A DNA stretch of 64,000 nt from Rhodoblastus sp963748385 (lineage in GTDB: Bacteria; Pseudomonadota; Alphaproteobacteria; Rhizobiales; Beijerinckiaceae): contig CAVVIQ010000009.1 of the NCBI GenBank assembly GCA_963748385.1, positions 62,001 through 126,000 on the forward strand, in the 5' to 3' direction. The notes beneath the pieces are model-generated. The model saw nothing but the letters and a program-made list of their open reading frames with translations. It did no database searches and had not been told where the DNA came from. Positions 26,360 through 36,251 of the stretch are shown here, piece after piece. The position numbers were made by a program, and so were the translations under genes. Within the stretch, counting starts at the first letter, position 1. Every line of letters starts with the position of its first letter.

Positions 26360-29300
26360 TCACGCGCCCTTCTTCTCCGCGATCCGCACCAGATCGCGCA
26401 AAATCTTCCGCGCCCCGTCCAAACGGTCCTTGGCCCGGGTAAAATCGCCCATGAACACGATCTTCATGTCCGGGCGGACCTTGGCGTCGGCGCCCTGTTT
26501 GGCGATATAGCGCACCAGCGCGGCGGGATCGGCGAAAGAATTGTTGCGGAAACCGACGATGATCCCCTTCGGCCCCGCCTCGACCTTCTCCACATGGGCG
26601 TGGCGACACAAGCGCCTTGACGCCGACGAGGCTCATAAATTGCTTCACTTCGTCCGGCATCGGGCCGAAGCGGTCGATCATTTCGGCGGCGAAACTTTCG
26701 ATTTCGGCCTCTTCGTCCAAGGTCGCCAGGCGGCGGTAGAGTTGCAGGCGCAGGTCGAGATCCTCGACATAATGTTCGGGGATGGTGACCGGCGTGCCGA
26801 GCGTGATCAGCGGCGACCAGGCTTCCTCGACCACGTCGCCGCCGCCCGCCTTCAGCGCGGCGATCGTCTCGTTGAGCATCTGCTGGTAGAGCTCGTAGCC
26901 GACTTCCCTGATATGGCCGGATTGTTCGTCTCCCAAGAGATTGCCCGCGCCGCGCAGGTCGAGATCGTGGCTGGCGAGCTGGAAGCCGGCGCCGAGCGTG
27001 TCGAGCGATTGCAGCACTTCCAGTCGTTTCTGGGCCTGCGGCGTGATGGTCTTGTTGACCGGCGTGGTGAAAAAGGCATAGGCGCGGGTTTTCGAGCGCC
27101 CCACCCGTCCCCGCAGCTGGTAAAGCTGGGCGAGGCCGAACATGTCGGCGCGATAGACGATCAAAGTATTGGCGGTCGGAATGTCGAGGCCGGATTCGAC
27201 AATATTGGTCGAGACCAGCACGTCATATTTGCCGTCGTAAAAGGCGCCGATTCTTTCCTCCAGTTCTGTCGCGGCCATCTGGCCGTGGGCGATGGTGAAT
27301 TTCGCCTCGGGCGCGTTCTGGCGCAGCCAGGCCGCCGCTTCTTCGAGGTCTTCGAGGCGCGGACAGACGAAAAAGCTTTGCCCTCCCCTGAATCGTTCGC
27401 GCAAAAGGGCCTCGCGCAGGATGAGGTCGTCGAAAGGCGTGACGAAAGTGCGCACGGCGAGGCGATCGACCGGCGGCGTGGCGATGATCGACAGCTCGCG
27501 CACGCCGGTGAGCGCCAGTTGCAAGGTGCGCGGGATCGGGGTCGCGGAAAGGGTCAGCACATGGACTTCCGCGCGAAGTTCTTTGAGCCTTTCCTTGTGG
27601 CCGACGCCGAAATGCTGCTCCTCGTCGATGATGACGAGGCCGAGATTCTTGAAGCTGACGTTCTTGCCCAGCACCGCATGGGTGCCAATGACGATATCCA
27701 CCGAGCCGTCCGCGATCCCTGCGCGAGCGGCGCGCATGTCGGGGGTGCTGGTCATGCGCGACATCTGGGCCAGACGCACCGGCAGTCCGGCGAAACGCGC
27801 GGAGAAATTCTTGAAATGCTGGCGCGCGAGCAGAGTCGTCGGCACCACCACCGCGACCTGAACGCCATTGATCGCGGCGTCGAAAGCCGCGCGCAAGGCC
27901 ACTTCGGTCTTGCCGAAACCGACGTCGCCGCAGATCAGCCGGTCCATCGGCTTTCCCGAGGCCATGTCCGAGAGCGTCGGCGTCGATGGCGCCGATCTGG
28001 TCCTCGGTCTCGTCATAGGGGAATTTGGCGCAGAATTCCTCGTAAAGCCCCTCGGGCGGCGTCAGTTTCGCCGCCGCATGCAGCATGCGGGCGGCGGCGA
28101 TTTTTATCAGCCCCTGCGCCATCTGGCGGATGCGCAGTTTCAGGCGGGCTTTCCGCTCGCGCCAGGCGGTATGGCCGAGCCGGTCGAGCGGAACTTCCGT
28201 GTCTTCCGAGCCATAGCGCGACAGAAGCTCGATATTCTCGACCGGCAGGAAAAGCTTGTCGCCGCCGGAATAATGCAGCTCCAGGCAATCGTGCGGCGCG
28301 CCCGCCGCCTCGATATGTTTCAGGCCGACGAAACGGCCGATGCCGTGATCGACATGGACGACAAGGTCGCCCGCCGAAAGCGCCGAGACCTCGGCGAGGA
28401 AATTTTCGGCCCTTTTCCGGCGCCTGCGCTGGGGCGCGAGACGGTCGCCGAGAATATCCTGCTCGCCGATGACCGCGAGATCGCCGGCGACAAAGCCGGC
28501 CTCCAGCCCGATCACGGCGAAAGCGACGCGGGCGTCGCGCAGGCCCATGGCGTGGCTGAGCGAGGAAACGAGCTCCTGCTTTTTCAGCCCATGTTCGGCG
28601 AGAACCGAGCCGAGGCGCTCGCGCGAGCCGTCGGTCCAGCCGGCGACGACGATTTTCTTGCCCTCGCCCTGCAAGGCGCGGATATGGTCGACCGCCGCCT
28701 GAAAGACATTGGCGTTTTCGTCATTGCGCTCTGGCGCGAAATTGCGCCCCGGCGCGCCGCCGCAGTCGATGACTTTGATCGCGCCCTCGGGCGCCGCGAA
28801 AGGCGTGAAACGCGCCGTCGCAGCCTTGGCCAACGCCTGCGAGAACTCCTCCTCCGACATGTAAAGCTCGTCCGGCGGCAGCGGCTTGTAATTGCTGCCG
28901 GCCGGGTCGCTCGCGAAAACGCTGCGGCGCGATTCGTAATAATCCTGGATCTGCGCGAAACGCTCATGGGCGGCGGCTTCGGCTTGGGCGTCGAGCAGCA
29001 GCGGCGCGTCATCGAGGTACTCGAACAGCGTGTCGAGGCTTGGGTAGAACAGCGGCAGCCAATGTTCGAGGCCCTGCGGGCGGCGGCCCTCGCTCACCGC
29101 TTCGTAGAGCGTATCGCCGCGCGTCTGGGCGCCGAAATGGGCGATATAGCCCTGGCGGAAACGCTTGATCGTCTCGGCGCGAATCTGCGCCTCGTTGACC
29201 GGCACGAGATCGAGCGCGCGCAATTGCGCGGTCGTGCGCTGGCTTTCCGGGTCGAAGGCGCGGATCGTCTCCAGCACGTCGCCGAAAAAGTCGAGCCGCA

Positions 29301-29877
29301 CCGGGCCGGGCAGGCTCGGCGGATAAAGATCGACAATGCCGCCGCGCAGGGCGTATTCGCCGCTCTCGCGAACCGTCGAAGCGCGCGCAAAACCGTTGGC
29401 GTCGAGCCAGGCGGCCAGCTCATGCGGATCGACCGCAGCGCCTGGCGTGGCGGAAAAGCTGGTGGCGGCCATGTCCTTGCGCGGCGGCAGGCGCTGGGAC
29501 AAGGCGGCGACGGTGGTGAGCAGAATGCGCGGCTTTTCCAGCGAGGAGCGCGTGCGCGCAAGACGCGCCAGAGCGGTCATGCGCTGGGCGGCTATGGCGG
29601 AATTGGGCGAGACGCGGTCATAGGGCTGGCAGTCCCAGGCCGGGAATTCCAGGATTTCCGAGTCCGGCGCGGCGAAAGCCAAGGCCTCGCGGAAGGCGCG
29701 CAGGCGCCGGCTGTCGCGCGCGACATGGACCAGCGCACAGGAGCGCCCCTCGCCCGACTTCGCCACGGCGCGGGCGAGATCGGCGGCGACAAAGGCGTCA
29801 AAACCCTCCGGCGCCCGCGCGAGAATGAGCGAACGGCCTTTTTCGAGTTCGGCGGCGGCGCGGAGGAGGTCGTGCAT
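26360..29877 (-). CDS. mfd: Transcription-repair coupling factor Mfd, two frameshifts
   Basis: Mfd removes RNA polymerase stalled at lesions and recruits UvrA. It has UvrB-like N-terminal domains, a CarD-like RNAP-binding domain (GDLVVHVDHGIGRFVGLKHI), an SF2 translocase (GDVGFGKTEVA Walker A; IDEEQHFG) and a C-terminal TRCF domain. The frame is lost near 27985, where GACGCCGACGCTC holds one extra C inside the start of the helicase, and again near 26605 (CTTGTGTCG, one extra base). Removing both gives about 1171 residues, the usual size. Such errors in a conserved repair gene look technical. The upstream neighbour is sdhE. Confidence 0.92.
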
Positions 29878-29946
29878 GTTTCGAAAGGAATGTGAGGTCG
29901 TTAGCGCCTCCTCTTTCCGCTTCAGCGGGGAGAGGGGGAAGCGCCG

Positions 29947-30243
29947 TCAGACATGGATCGGCCCGTTATGGGTGTGGAAGGCCTTGATCTTGTGAAAAAT
30001 CGGCCGGTCATAGGCCGGATCCACCGGCTTCGATCCGGCGAACCAGGAGAAGATGTCGGCGTCCTGCGCCTCCATGAAATGTTCGAGCTGATCGAGTTCG
30101 TCCTCGCTCAGTTCGCCGAGGCGGGCGTCGGCGAACTGGCCGAGCAGGAGATCGACCTCCCTCATGCCCCGGCGCCAGCAGCGCAGCAGGATTTTCTTGC
30201 GGCGCGGGTCCATCCCTTCGCTCGATCTTGTCGTCCCGGACAT
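29947..30243 (-). CDS. sdhE: FAD assembly factor SdhE
   Basis: A 98-residue member of the SdhE/SDHAF2 family, which helps attach FAD to succinate dehydrogenase flavoprotein. The signature RRGMREVDLLLGQFAD (the RGxxE motif used in flavinylation) is at about 25-40, followed by DQLEHFMEAQDADIFSWF and PAYDRPIF. The ATG at 30243 opens MSGTTRSSEG; an internal ATG (MDPRRKK) is possible. It lies 69 bp upstream of mfd on the same strand. The sdhE-mfd link is common in alphaproteobacteria, usually with recG, which is not seen here. Confidence 0.92.
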   Translation of the reverse strand: MSGTTRSSEGMDPRRKKILLRCWRRGMREVDLLLGQFADARLGELSEDELDQLEHFMEAQDADIFSWFAGSKPVDPAYDRPIFHKIKAFHTHNGPIHV

Positions 30244-30265
30244 GGTCGCTCCACAATGCCGAAAG

Positions 30266-30291
30266 GCCCGCGCCGACAAATCGGCGCGGGC
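30266..30291 (-). terminator. Hairpin after the DUF2214 gene
   Basis: A perfect 11-bp GC stem with a four-base loop lies 58 bp past the DUF2214 stop and 22 bp before the sdhE start. On the minus strand it is followed by CTTTCGG, a weak T run. Confidence 0.5.
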
Positions 30292-30349
30292 GGAAGGCGT
30301 CTTATAGGGCGGGATGAGGCCTGTGTCAGCCTGCGTTTCGCGATGCGCT

Positions 30350-30811
30350 CTATTCGCCGTAGCCGCGGGCCATGGCCGCCGCGAAGGCCGGGATGAAGCC
30401 GAACAGCAGGGCCTCGGCCCACAGGAACCTGCGGACGGCGCGTATGGCCGGCGCGTCGGGAAGCGCCGCGGAATCTTTCGCCAGGGCGCGCCTCCAACCG
30501 AGAAGCGCGATCGTCGGCTGGATCGACAGCAGGCCCACCGCGGCAAACGTGGCGATCTTCGCCCAGAAGAAGAAATTGACCGAGTAATAGGCCCAGCCTT
30601 TGGTCGCGAATACGGCGCGCGCAAAGCCGACGGCGAGGATCGCCGCCGCAAGAACGCCGTACCAGATATCGACGTTCGCGATGCGGCGGACATCCTTCGC
30701 GGTCATGTTCTCCTGTATGGATCCGAATTCGAAGGCGAGGACGCCGGCAAGCGTGAAAACGAGAAGGTGATGCGCAATCGCCAGGACCAGGTCACGCGTT
30801 GCGAAACTCAT
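30350..30811 (-). CDS. DUF2214 family membrane protein
   Basis: A 153-residue integral membrane protein with about four helices. Family landmarks are DLVLAIAHHLLVFTLAGVL at the start, VDIWYGVLAAAILAVGFARA, and VNFFFWAKIATFAAVGLLSI. The conserved double histidine in the first helix and the FWAK motif recall haem- or quinone-linked membrane proteins, but no function is established. GGGAG lies nine bases before the ATG at 30811; upstream in-frame codons are not family-like. Confidence 0.85.
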   Translation of the reverse strand: MSFATRDLVLAIAHHLLVFTLAGVLAFEFGSIQENMTAKDVRRIANVDIWYGVLAAAILAVGFARAVFATKGWAYYSVNFFFWAKIATFAAVGLLSIQPTIALLGWRRALAKDSAALPDAPAIRAVRRFLWAEALLFGFIPAFAAAMARGYGE

Positions 30812-30929
30812 TTTCGGGTCTCCCTGCTGGCGGCCAGGGTAGAATAGGCCGTCTTGCGGGTGGGAACAGCCTTTTTTTTGGGCCCGCAACCGCCGGAGTC
30901 CGCGGCGGCGGGCGCCGGCGCGAGCCGGA

Positions 30930-32219
30930 TTACCGGCTCGCCACCACTTTCAACTCGCGGACCTCGCCGCGCCGGTAGGCTTCCAGGAAGGCGCGGTAGT
31001 TGCGGAACGACACGCAGCCGTTGGAATTGCCGCGCTGGCCAAGCATGAAGGTGTGGGCGAGCAGTCCGCCGCGGCCATAGGTCGTTCCGCTGACCGGGGT
31101 CAGGCGGAGCGCCTGGACGCCATGGAACAGGCTCTCGCGCAGGGTCAGGCGGTAGGTCGCGGGCGGCGTCGAGCCGCGCATGCGCACATGGACATGGCCC
31201 GGATCGTCGAAATAGGGGCCAAGGCCGGAATGGGCCTCGAGCCGCTCGCCATTCGGCAGATAGACGGTATGGGCGGAAATGTCATAGACCGCCGTTCCGC
31301 CTTGCGCCTCGGCCGGCGCGGGCAAGGACGGGAAGGCGTGGCCAAGGCCGAACAGGCTGCCGCCGCCGTCGGACGGCGCATAGGCGAGTTGCGGACCCTT
31401 CGGCTGCTGATCGTTGTTGTTGAAGATCTTGTCGAAGAAGCTGCGTGGGTCGTTGCGGGCCAGCGTCGCGGCCTGGGCGCGTTCACGGGCGGTGGCGGCG
31501 GCGGCGCGGGTCGGCCCGGCGGATTGCTGGGCCGAAGCAGGCTGGACGCGCGATGCGGCGTCCTGTTCCTGGGCGGCGCGCGCCAGCGCGGCGAGTTCCG
31601 ACGGGCGGGCCGGCGGCAGCGGCGCGCCATGGCTTTCGGCGGTGGCCTCGGCGGCGCGGTCCGCCGGCTGGGCCTGGTCGGCTTCGGCGGTTTCGACCGG
31701 CGGCAGCGCCGGCTTCAGCGGCGCGTGATCGACATCCTCAGCCAGGTCTGATTGAGCCTTGCCGGCTTGCGCGGCCGGCTGGCTGGCGTCGTCCCCGGCG
31801 AATTGCGAACCGGAATCGGGCGTCTCGATCTCGGCGAACAGGGGCTGGGCCTGAAGCGGCGAGAAGGACGGGCCGATCGGATCGGTGCGGGCGGCCTGCA
31901 TCGCCGGCATGCCCGCAGCGTCGCCGTTGGGGTCGAACAGGCCGCCGAAGGGATTGCGCGGCTTTGCGAGATCGGGCTTCGCCTCGCCCGAGGCCAGATC
32001 GACATGGGGAAGCGCGGCGGCCGTTTTGACCGGGGCGCGCGCGAGTTCCGGATGCGGCGCAATCGCCTGACTGGCGAGGCCCCCCGCCAGACGCAAGGCC
32101 ACGGCGGCGCTGAAGGAAAAGGCGGCAAGGCTGGGCATCGCCCGAACGAAGACCTTGCGCGGAAGGCTGGGGCGATCGTCCAGAACCGGATCGCAGCTCT
32201 CATAGATCCAATCGCTCAT
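30930..32219 (-). CDS. DUF2778 (Tlde1-type L,D-transpeptidase-like) protein with long linker
   Basis: A 429-residue protein. It has a cytoplasmic start (MSDWIYESCDPVL), one membrane helix at about 30-46, then roughly 260 residues rich in Ala, Pro, Gln and Glu that look disordered. The C-terminal DUF2778 domain spans about 305-429. Its catalytic candidates are H389 (LLAHTFML) and C402 in SNGCVSF. The domain is named for a type VI secretion effector that attacks peptidoglycan, but many Hyphomicrobiales carry membrane-anchored forms like this with no T6SS genes nearby, so a housekeeping cell-wall role is more likely. The TAA stop sits in a hairpin loop (30920-30941). Confidence 0.83.
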   Translation of the reverse strand: MSDWIYESCDPVLDDRPSLPRKVFVRAMPSLAAFSFSAAVALRLAGGLASQAIAPHPELARAPVKTAAALPHVDLASGEAKPDLAKPRNPFGGLFDPNGDAAGMPAMQAARTDPIGPSFSPLQAQPLFAEIETPDSGSQFAGDDASQPAAQAGKAQSDLAEDVDHAPLKPALPPVETAEADQAQPADRAAEATAESHGAPLPPARPSELAALARAAQEQDAASRVQPASAQQSAGPTRAAAATARERAQAATLARNDPRSFFDKIFNNNDQQPKGPQLAYAPSDGGGSLFGLGHAFPSLPAPAEAQGGTAVYDISAHTVYLPNGERLEAHSGLGPYFDDPGHVHVRMRGSTPPATYRLTLRESLFHGVQALRLTPVSGTTYGRGGLLAHTFMLGQRGNSNGCVSFRNYRAFLEAYRRGEVRELKVVASR

Positions 32220-32774
32220 ACGCCGAACCCCGCAAACTGAACAACGGTCGCGCCGTGGCGCGGTTCGGCTGAAGAGAGAACGGCCCCGAGAGGCGGCAGA
32301 CGGCGAATCGACGCCGCATTGGCGCCGGAACCGTCCGTTCGAGAGGCATGGACGCCGAACGTCCTGCAATTGAAGCGTGTTATCCCTAATTTCCTCTTAA
32401 CCGCCCCGGAAAAAATCCTCATATCGCTGGTCCGTCCTTGTTGTTTCCCGCCGTCGCGCCAACAAAGTCCGTTGGGGCGCAATCGACCGCCTACTCCGGG
32501 AAGCGCATGACGCCGCCCGAAGATATGACATTACGAAACAAGGGCTTGACGTCCGCGCCTCTCCCGATGCGCGAAATCGTCCCGGCGCGGATCGCATGAG
32601 AATCGACTCACACGAGGGCGCCGCCGCTTGAGCGGGTCGAAAAAAGGCGAAAAAAAAGGCGAAAATGCGGATCACGAGAATTTTATTTGACAGTGATCCA
32701 AAGAACACACTTGAATTGGCAGCGTCATATCGCCGCAGTCCGCCGCCGCCTCTCCCGCTAAGGCACTGAGTCGT
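32220..32774. other. 555-bp gap without a recognisable gene
   Basis: Short frames on both strands lack family features. The region has two copies of AAGGCGAAAA in an A-rich stretch near 32638-32665 and a TTGACA-like hexamer near 32688. It must include the promoter of the DUF2778 gene. Confidence 0.5.
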
Positions 32775-33545
32775 TTAGTTTTTTGGTGAGTCGCGCCAGC
32801 GCTGAAGCAAAACGGCGTCGAGCGCCGCCAACCCGCCGTAAACCGCCACGCCGCACAGGCACAGCAGGGCCACGGCGGCGTACATCATCGGAATTTTGAG
32901 CCGATAACCCGCCTCGACGATTCGGAAGGCGAGGCCTTCCCCCTGCCCCGAGGCCCCCGCCGCCAGCTCCGCCGCCACGGCGCCGATCAGCGCCAGCACG
33001 CCGCCGACGCGCAGGCCGGTGAAGATCTGCGGCAAAGCCGAAGGCAGCCGCAGCAGAAACAGGATTTTTCCGCGCGACGCGCCCTTGAGGCGAAAAAGCT
33101 CGATCAATCCCCGGTCGGCCGCCCCAAGCCCGGCCGAGGCGTTGGACAGGATAGGGAAGAAGGCGACGAGAAAAGCGCAGGCGAGCACCGCCGCCGGCGG
33201 CGACAGATAGATCAGCAACAGGGGCGCGATGGCGATCAACGGCGTCACCTGCAACGCGATGGCGAGCGGCAGAAAGGTTTTTTCCAGCCAGGGCGACCAA
33301 GCGAACAGCAAAGCCAGCGCCACGCCGCCGAAAGCCGCCAGAACCAGGGCCTCCAGGGCCTCGGCCAGAGTGGTCGCCGTGGCGGTGAGCAATTGCGGGC
33401 CGTTGGCGCAAAAGGTCGCGAAAATCGCGCTCGGCGCCGGCAATTGCGCAGGGGGAATCGCCAACAGCCGGACCGCGGCCTCCCACAGCAGGAGCAAAGC
33501 CGCGAGCGCGACGAGGGGCAGGAGACGCGCGAGAATGTTGTTCAC
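32775..33545 (-). CDS. ABC transporter permease (nitrate/sulfonate/thiamine-precursor type)
   Basis: A 256-residue inner-membrane permease with about six helices and the EAA-type loop (RLKGASRGKILFLLRLPSALP, here split as LKGASRGKILFLLRLPSALP). It belongs to the SsuC/TauC/ThiX group. Its ATG overlaps the TGA of the ATPase gene (33545-33542), so the two are translationally coupled. The third gene, at 34297, is an NMT1-type binding protein, giving a complete importer. It is the last gene of the unit. Confidence 0.93.
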   Translation of the reverse strand: MNNILARLLPLVALAALLLLWEAAVRLLAIPPAQLPAPSAIFATFCANGPQLLTATATTLAEALEALVLAAFGGVALALLFAWSPWLEKTFLPLAIALQVTPLIAIAPLLLIYLSPPAAVLACAFLVAFFPILSNASAGLGAADRGLIELFRLKGASRGKILFLLRLPSALPQIFTGLRVGGVLALIGAVAAELAAGASGQGEGLAFRIVEAGYRLKIPMMYAAVALLCLCGVAVYGGLAALDAVLLQRWRDSPKN

Positions 33546-34300
33546 GCCGCCCTCCCCATCGCCTGTTGCAAAGCTTCCGCGATGCGCGCGCAGTCCTCGG
33601 CGAAAAGGGCGCTGCGTCGCAAGGGCAGCCCGCGCTCCGGCCCGCGTGCAAGCGAAAGCACCGCATCGATCCGGCCCGGCCGCGCCCGCATGATCGCCAC
33701 GCGGTCGGCGAGATAGGCGCTTTCGTAAACCGAATGGGTGACGAAGACCACGGTCGCGGCGCTCCTGCGGCGCAGGTCGAGCAGGGCGTCGTTGAGCTGC
33801 CAGCGCGTGATCTCGTCGAGCGCGGCGAAAGGCTCGTCGAGCAGAAGCAGTTCGGGGTCGTCGACCAGAGCGCGGGCGATCGAGGCCCGCATTTTCATGC
33901 CTCCGGACAATTCGCGCGGCAAGGCGCGCATGCGGTCGGCGAGGCCCACCCGCGCCAGAACCTCCTCGACTTTTGGAGCGGCCTCGCGCCGGCTCATCCC
34001 CGCCAGCCGCAGCGGCAGATAGACATTGGCGAACAGATCGGCCCAGGGCATCAGATTCGGCTCCTGGAACACGAAGCCGATATTCGGCGCCGTCCCGTCA
34101 CGCCAAAGAATTTCTCCCGCGTCCGGCCGTTCGATCCCGGAGATCAGCCGCAAAAGGGTGGATTTGCCGCAGCCCGAAGGGCCGAGCAGGCACAGCGTCT
34201 CGCCGCGCAGGAGATCGAGCCGCAGGCCTTCCAGTGTCGGGGCGCCCTGCCCCGGAAAAGCGAGCCGCAGATCGCTCAATATCGCCAGCGGCGCGCTCAC
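33542..34300 (-). CDS. ABC transporter ATP-binding protein
   Basis: A 252-residue ATPase of the SsuB/TauB/ThiZ group. Walker A is LLGPSGCGKSTLLR, the Q-loop FVFQEPNLMPW, the signature LSGGMKMRASIARAL (with Met-Lys-Met instead of the usual QRQ-type sequence), Walker B LLLLDEPFAAL and the H-loop VTHSVYESAY. The start is a GTG at 34300 that overlaps the stop of the binding-protein gene (GTGA); codons further upstream belong to that gene in another frame. It powers the permease at 32775. Confidence 0.93.
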   Translation of the reverse strand: MSAPLAILSDLRLAFPGQGAPTLEGLRLDLLRGETLCLLGPSGCGKSTLLRLISGIERPDAGEILWRDGTAPNIGFVFQEPNLMPWADLFANVYLPLRLAGMSRREAAPKVEEVLARVGLADRMRALPRELSGGMKMRASIARALVDDPELLLLDEPFAALDEITRWQLNDALLDLRRRSAATVVFVTHSVYESAYLADRVAIMRARPGRIDAVLSLARGPERGLPLRRSALFAEDCARIAEALQQAMGRAA

Positions 34301-35307
34301 TTTCCGGTTGACCCTTGCACGCCCAGACCCTTGTTGACGAAGGAATAATCGACGCCTTTCGCCAGATCGAGCCCTTCGGGCGCCGCGCCCGCCGAGGCCA
34401 TGTCGCGATAGAAGCGCGCGATCCGGGCGCGATCCATCGCGCCGATCCCCCATTTCAGCGCATCGCCGGATTCGACGATTCCATGCGCCTTCATCTGCTG
34501 GATGGAAAAGGCGATCTGGGCATCGTCCATGTCGGGATTTTCCCGCTTGATCAGGGCGTTGGCGGCGCTGGCGTCGCCGTGCAGATAATGGACCCAGCCG
34601 AGGACCGAGGCCTCGACGAATCGCCGCACGAGTTCAGGGTTCTTCTCCAGCAGGTCGCGGCGGGTCTCGATGGTGGTGGCGTAGGTTTCGTAGCCGTGAT
34701 CGGCGAGCAGGAAGACATTGGGCTGAAAGCCGCCCGAGCGGGCGATGGCGAAGGGCTCCGAGGTCAGATAGCCCTGCTCGATCGACTTTTCGTCGGCGAT
34801 GAAAGGCGCGGAATTGAAATTATAGGTCGCGACTTTCGTGCGCGAAAAACCCCATTTTTTCTCCATCCACGGCCAGACGGTGGTGAGCGTCGCCAGCCCG
34901 ACGAAGGCCTTGTCGGCCTTGGGCAGATCCTCGAAACGGTCAAGGCCCGCGCCCGGATGGGACATGAAGACCAGCGGATCCTTCTGGAAAATCGCGGCGA
35001 CCGTGACGATGGGGACATTTTCGGCCAGCGCCGAAAATTCGCCGATCAGATTGTCGCCCATGTAGAAATCGGCGCGGCCGGCGGCGAGCAACAGGCGGTT
35101 GTTCTTCTCCGGCCCGCCGGGAATGATGGTCACGTCGAGCCGGTATTTCGCATAAGTTCCGTCCGCGACCGCCTGGTAGAAACCGCCATGCTCGGCCTGG
35201 GCCAGCCAGTTGGAGGCGAAAACCACCTTGTCCAGCGCGAAAGCCGGCGCGGCGAAAAACGCGCAGGCGAACAGCCACGGCAGGACTCTTGGCGGCATAC
35301 GGATCAC
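34297..35307 (-). CDS. NMT1/THI5-like ABC transporter substrate-binding protein
   Basis: A 336-residue periplasmic binding protein with a signal peptide (about 1-24, ending FAAPAFA). KVVFASNWLAQAEHGGFYQA is the typical opening of NMT1/THI5-like proteins such as ThiY (formylaminopyrimidine) and RibY (riboflavin); later GRADFYMGDN and GYLTSEPFAI line the ligand pocket. It is the first gene of the operon binding protein - ATPase - permease. I saw no TPP or FMN riboswitch in the 181 bp upstream, so the thiamine-precursor assignment remains a family-level guess. Sulfonate or another aromatic ligand is possible. Confidence 0.88.
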   Translation of the reverse strand: MIRMPPRVLPWLFACAFFAAPAFALDKVVFASNWLAQAEHGGFYQAVADGTYAKYRLDVTIIPGGPEKNNRLLLAAGRADFYMGDNLIGEFSALAENVPIVTVAAIFQKDPLVFMSHPGAGLDRFEDLPKADKAFVGLATLTTVWPWMEKKWGFSRTKVATYNFNSAPFIADEKSIEQGYLTSEPFAIARSGGFQPNVFLLADHGYETYATTIETRRDLLEKNPELVRRFVEASVLGWVHYLHGDASAANALIKRENPDMDDAQIAFSIQQMKAHGIVESGDALKWGIGAMDRARIARFYRDMASAGAAPEGLDLAKGVDYSFVNKGLGVQGSTGK

Positions 35308-35488
35308 GGGGCGCCTCCGCGCGGATCGACCCCGGCAGGAGAAGCGAGCGCGCGGCGCGGGTCAAGATGGCGCCGCCGCAAAATTCACCTCATTTCAACC
35401 GCGCCTTGGCTTTTAGGCCGATTGACGCCGGCGGCGAAATTGCGTCTTGTCGAAAAAGTCGCCTTCCTCCGGCGCCAAAATCTCGCTC

Positions 35489-36238
35489 ATGCAGCTTGTT
35501 CTCCTCATTCTCGCCGGTTTCGGCGCGGGCTTCATCAACGCCCTCGCCGGCGGCGGCTCCTTCCTCACCTTCCCCGCCCTGATCGCCGCCGGCCTGCCGG
35601 CGATCGACGCCAACGCGACCTCGACCCTTGCCTTGTTCCCGGCGCAGGTGGCGACGACCTACGCCTATCGCCAAAGCCTGGCGCAATCGCTGCAAGACCC
35701 TCGCATCGACGGGCGCCTTCTCGCGGTCATTTCTCTGGTCGGCGGCTTTTTAGGCGCCGTGCTGCTGCTGTCGACCTCCGAGCAGCTTTTCGAGCGCCTG
35801 ATTCCCTTCCTGCTGCTTGGCGCGACCCTGGTCTTCGCCACCGGCATGGTCATGCCGAAACAGGCGGAAAAACAGCTTCTGGGCGCAACCGGCGTATGGG
35901 TCGCCCAATGTTTCGTCTCGATCTACGGCGGCTATTTCGGCGGCGGCATCGGCATATTGATGCTGGCGGCCCTGACGCTTTACGGGCTCAAGGACATCGT
36001 GCTGATGAACAGCCTGAAAATGGCGCTGGCGACGTTGATCAACGCCACCGCGACCGGGGTGTTCCTGTTCTCGGGCCGCATCCACTGGCTGGAGGGCGTC
36101 GTCCTCTCCGCCGGTTCGATCGCCGGCGGGTTCGCCGGCGCGCACGCCGGGTCGCGCATTCCGCCGCTCTATGTGCGGCTGTTCGTGATTGTCATCGGCC
36201 TCGTGCTAAGCTTGCATTTCTATCTCAAGGCTTTTTGA
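35489..36238 (+). CDS. TSUP (TauE/SafE) family membrane transporter
   Basis: A 249-residue membrane protein with about eight helices; TSUP proteins export or import small sulfur anions such as sulfite or sulfoacetate. LAGFGAGFINALAGGGSFLTFP is the first conserved half (the repeat motif G-x-x-x-G-x-x-x-N-x-x-A-G-G-G-S), and IYGGYFGGGIGILMLAAL the second. I use the ATG at 35489, next to the first helix; an upstream TTG at 35447 would add 14 polar residues and has a slightly better ribosome site. It is divergent from the ABC importer and 13 bp upstream of the quinone oxidoreductase gene, with which it is probably co-transcribed. Confidence 0.9.
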   Translation: MQLVLLILAGFGAGFINALAGGGSFLTFPALIAAGLPAIDANATSTLALFPAQVATTYAYRQSLAQSLQDPRIDGRLLAVISLVGGFLGAVLLLSTSEQLFERLIPFLLLGATLVFATGMVMPKQAEKQLLGATGVWVAQCFVSIYGGYFGGGIGILMLAALTLYGLKDIVLMNSLKMALATLINATATGVFLFSGRIHWLEGVVLSAGSIAGGFAGAHAGSRIPPLYVRLFVIVIGLVLSLHFYLKAF

Positions 36239-36251
36239 CCCGGAGCCGCCG

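Noticed and set aside
32638..32665. Tandem AAGGCGAAAA as an attachment site
   Set aside because: Too short and A-rich, no integrase or tRNA nearby; probably chance.
35308..35488. TPP or FMN riboswitch before the NMT1-type transporter
   Set aside because: I looked for the conserved core motifs on both strands and saw none.
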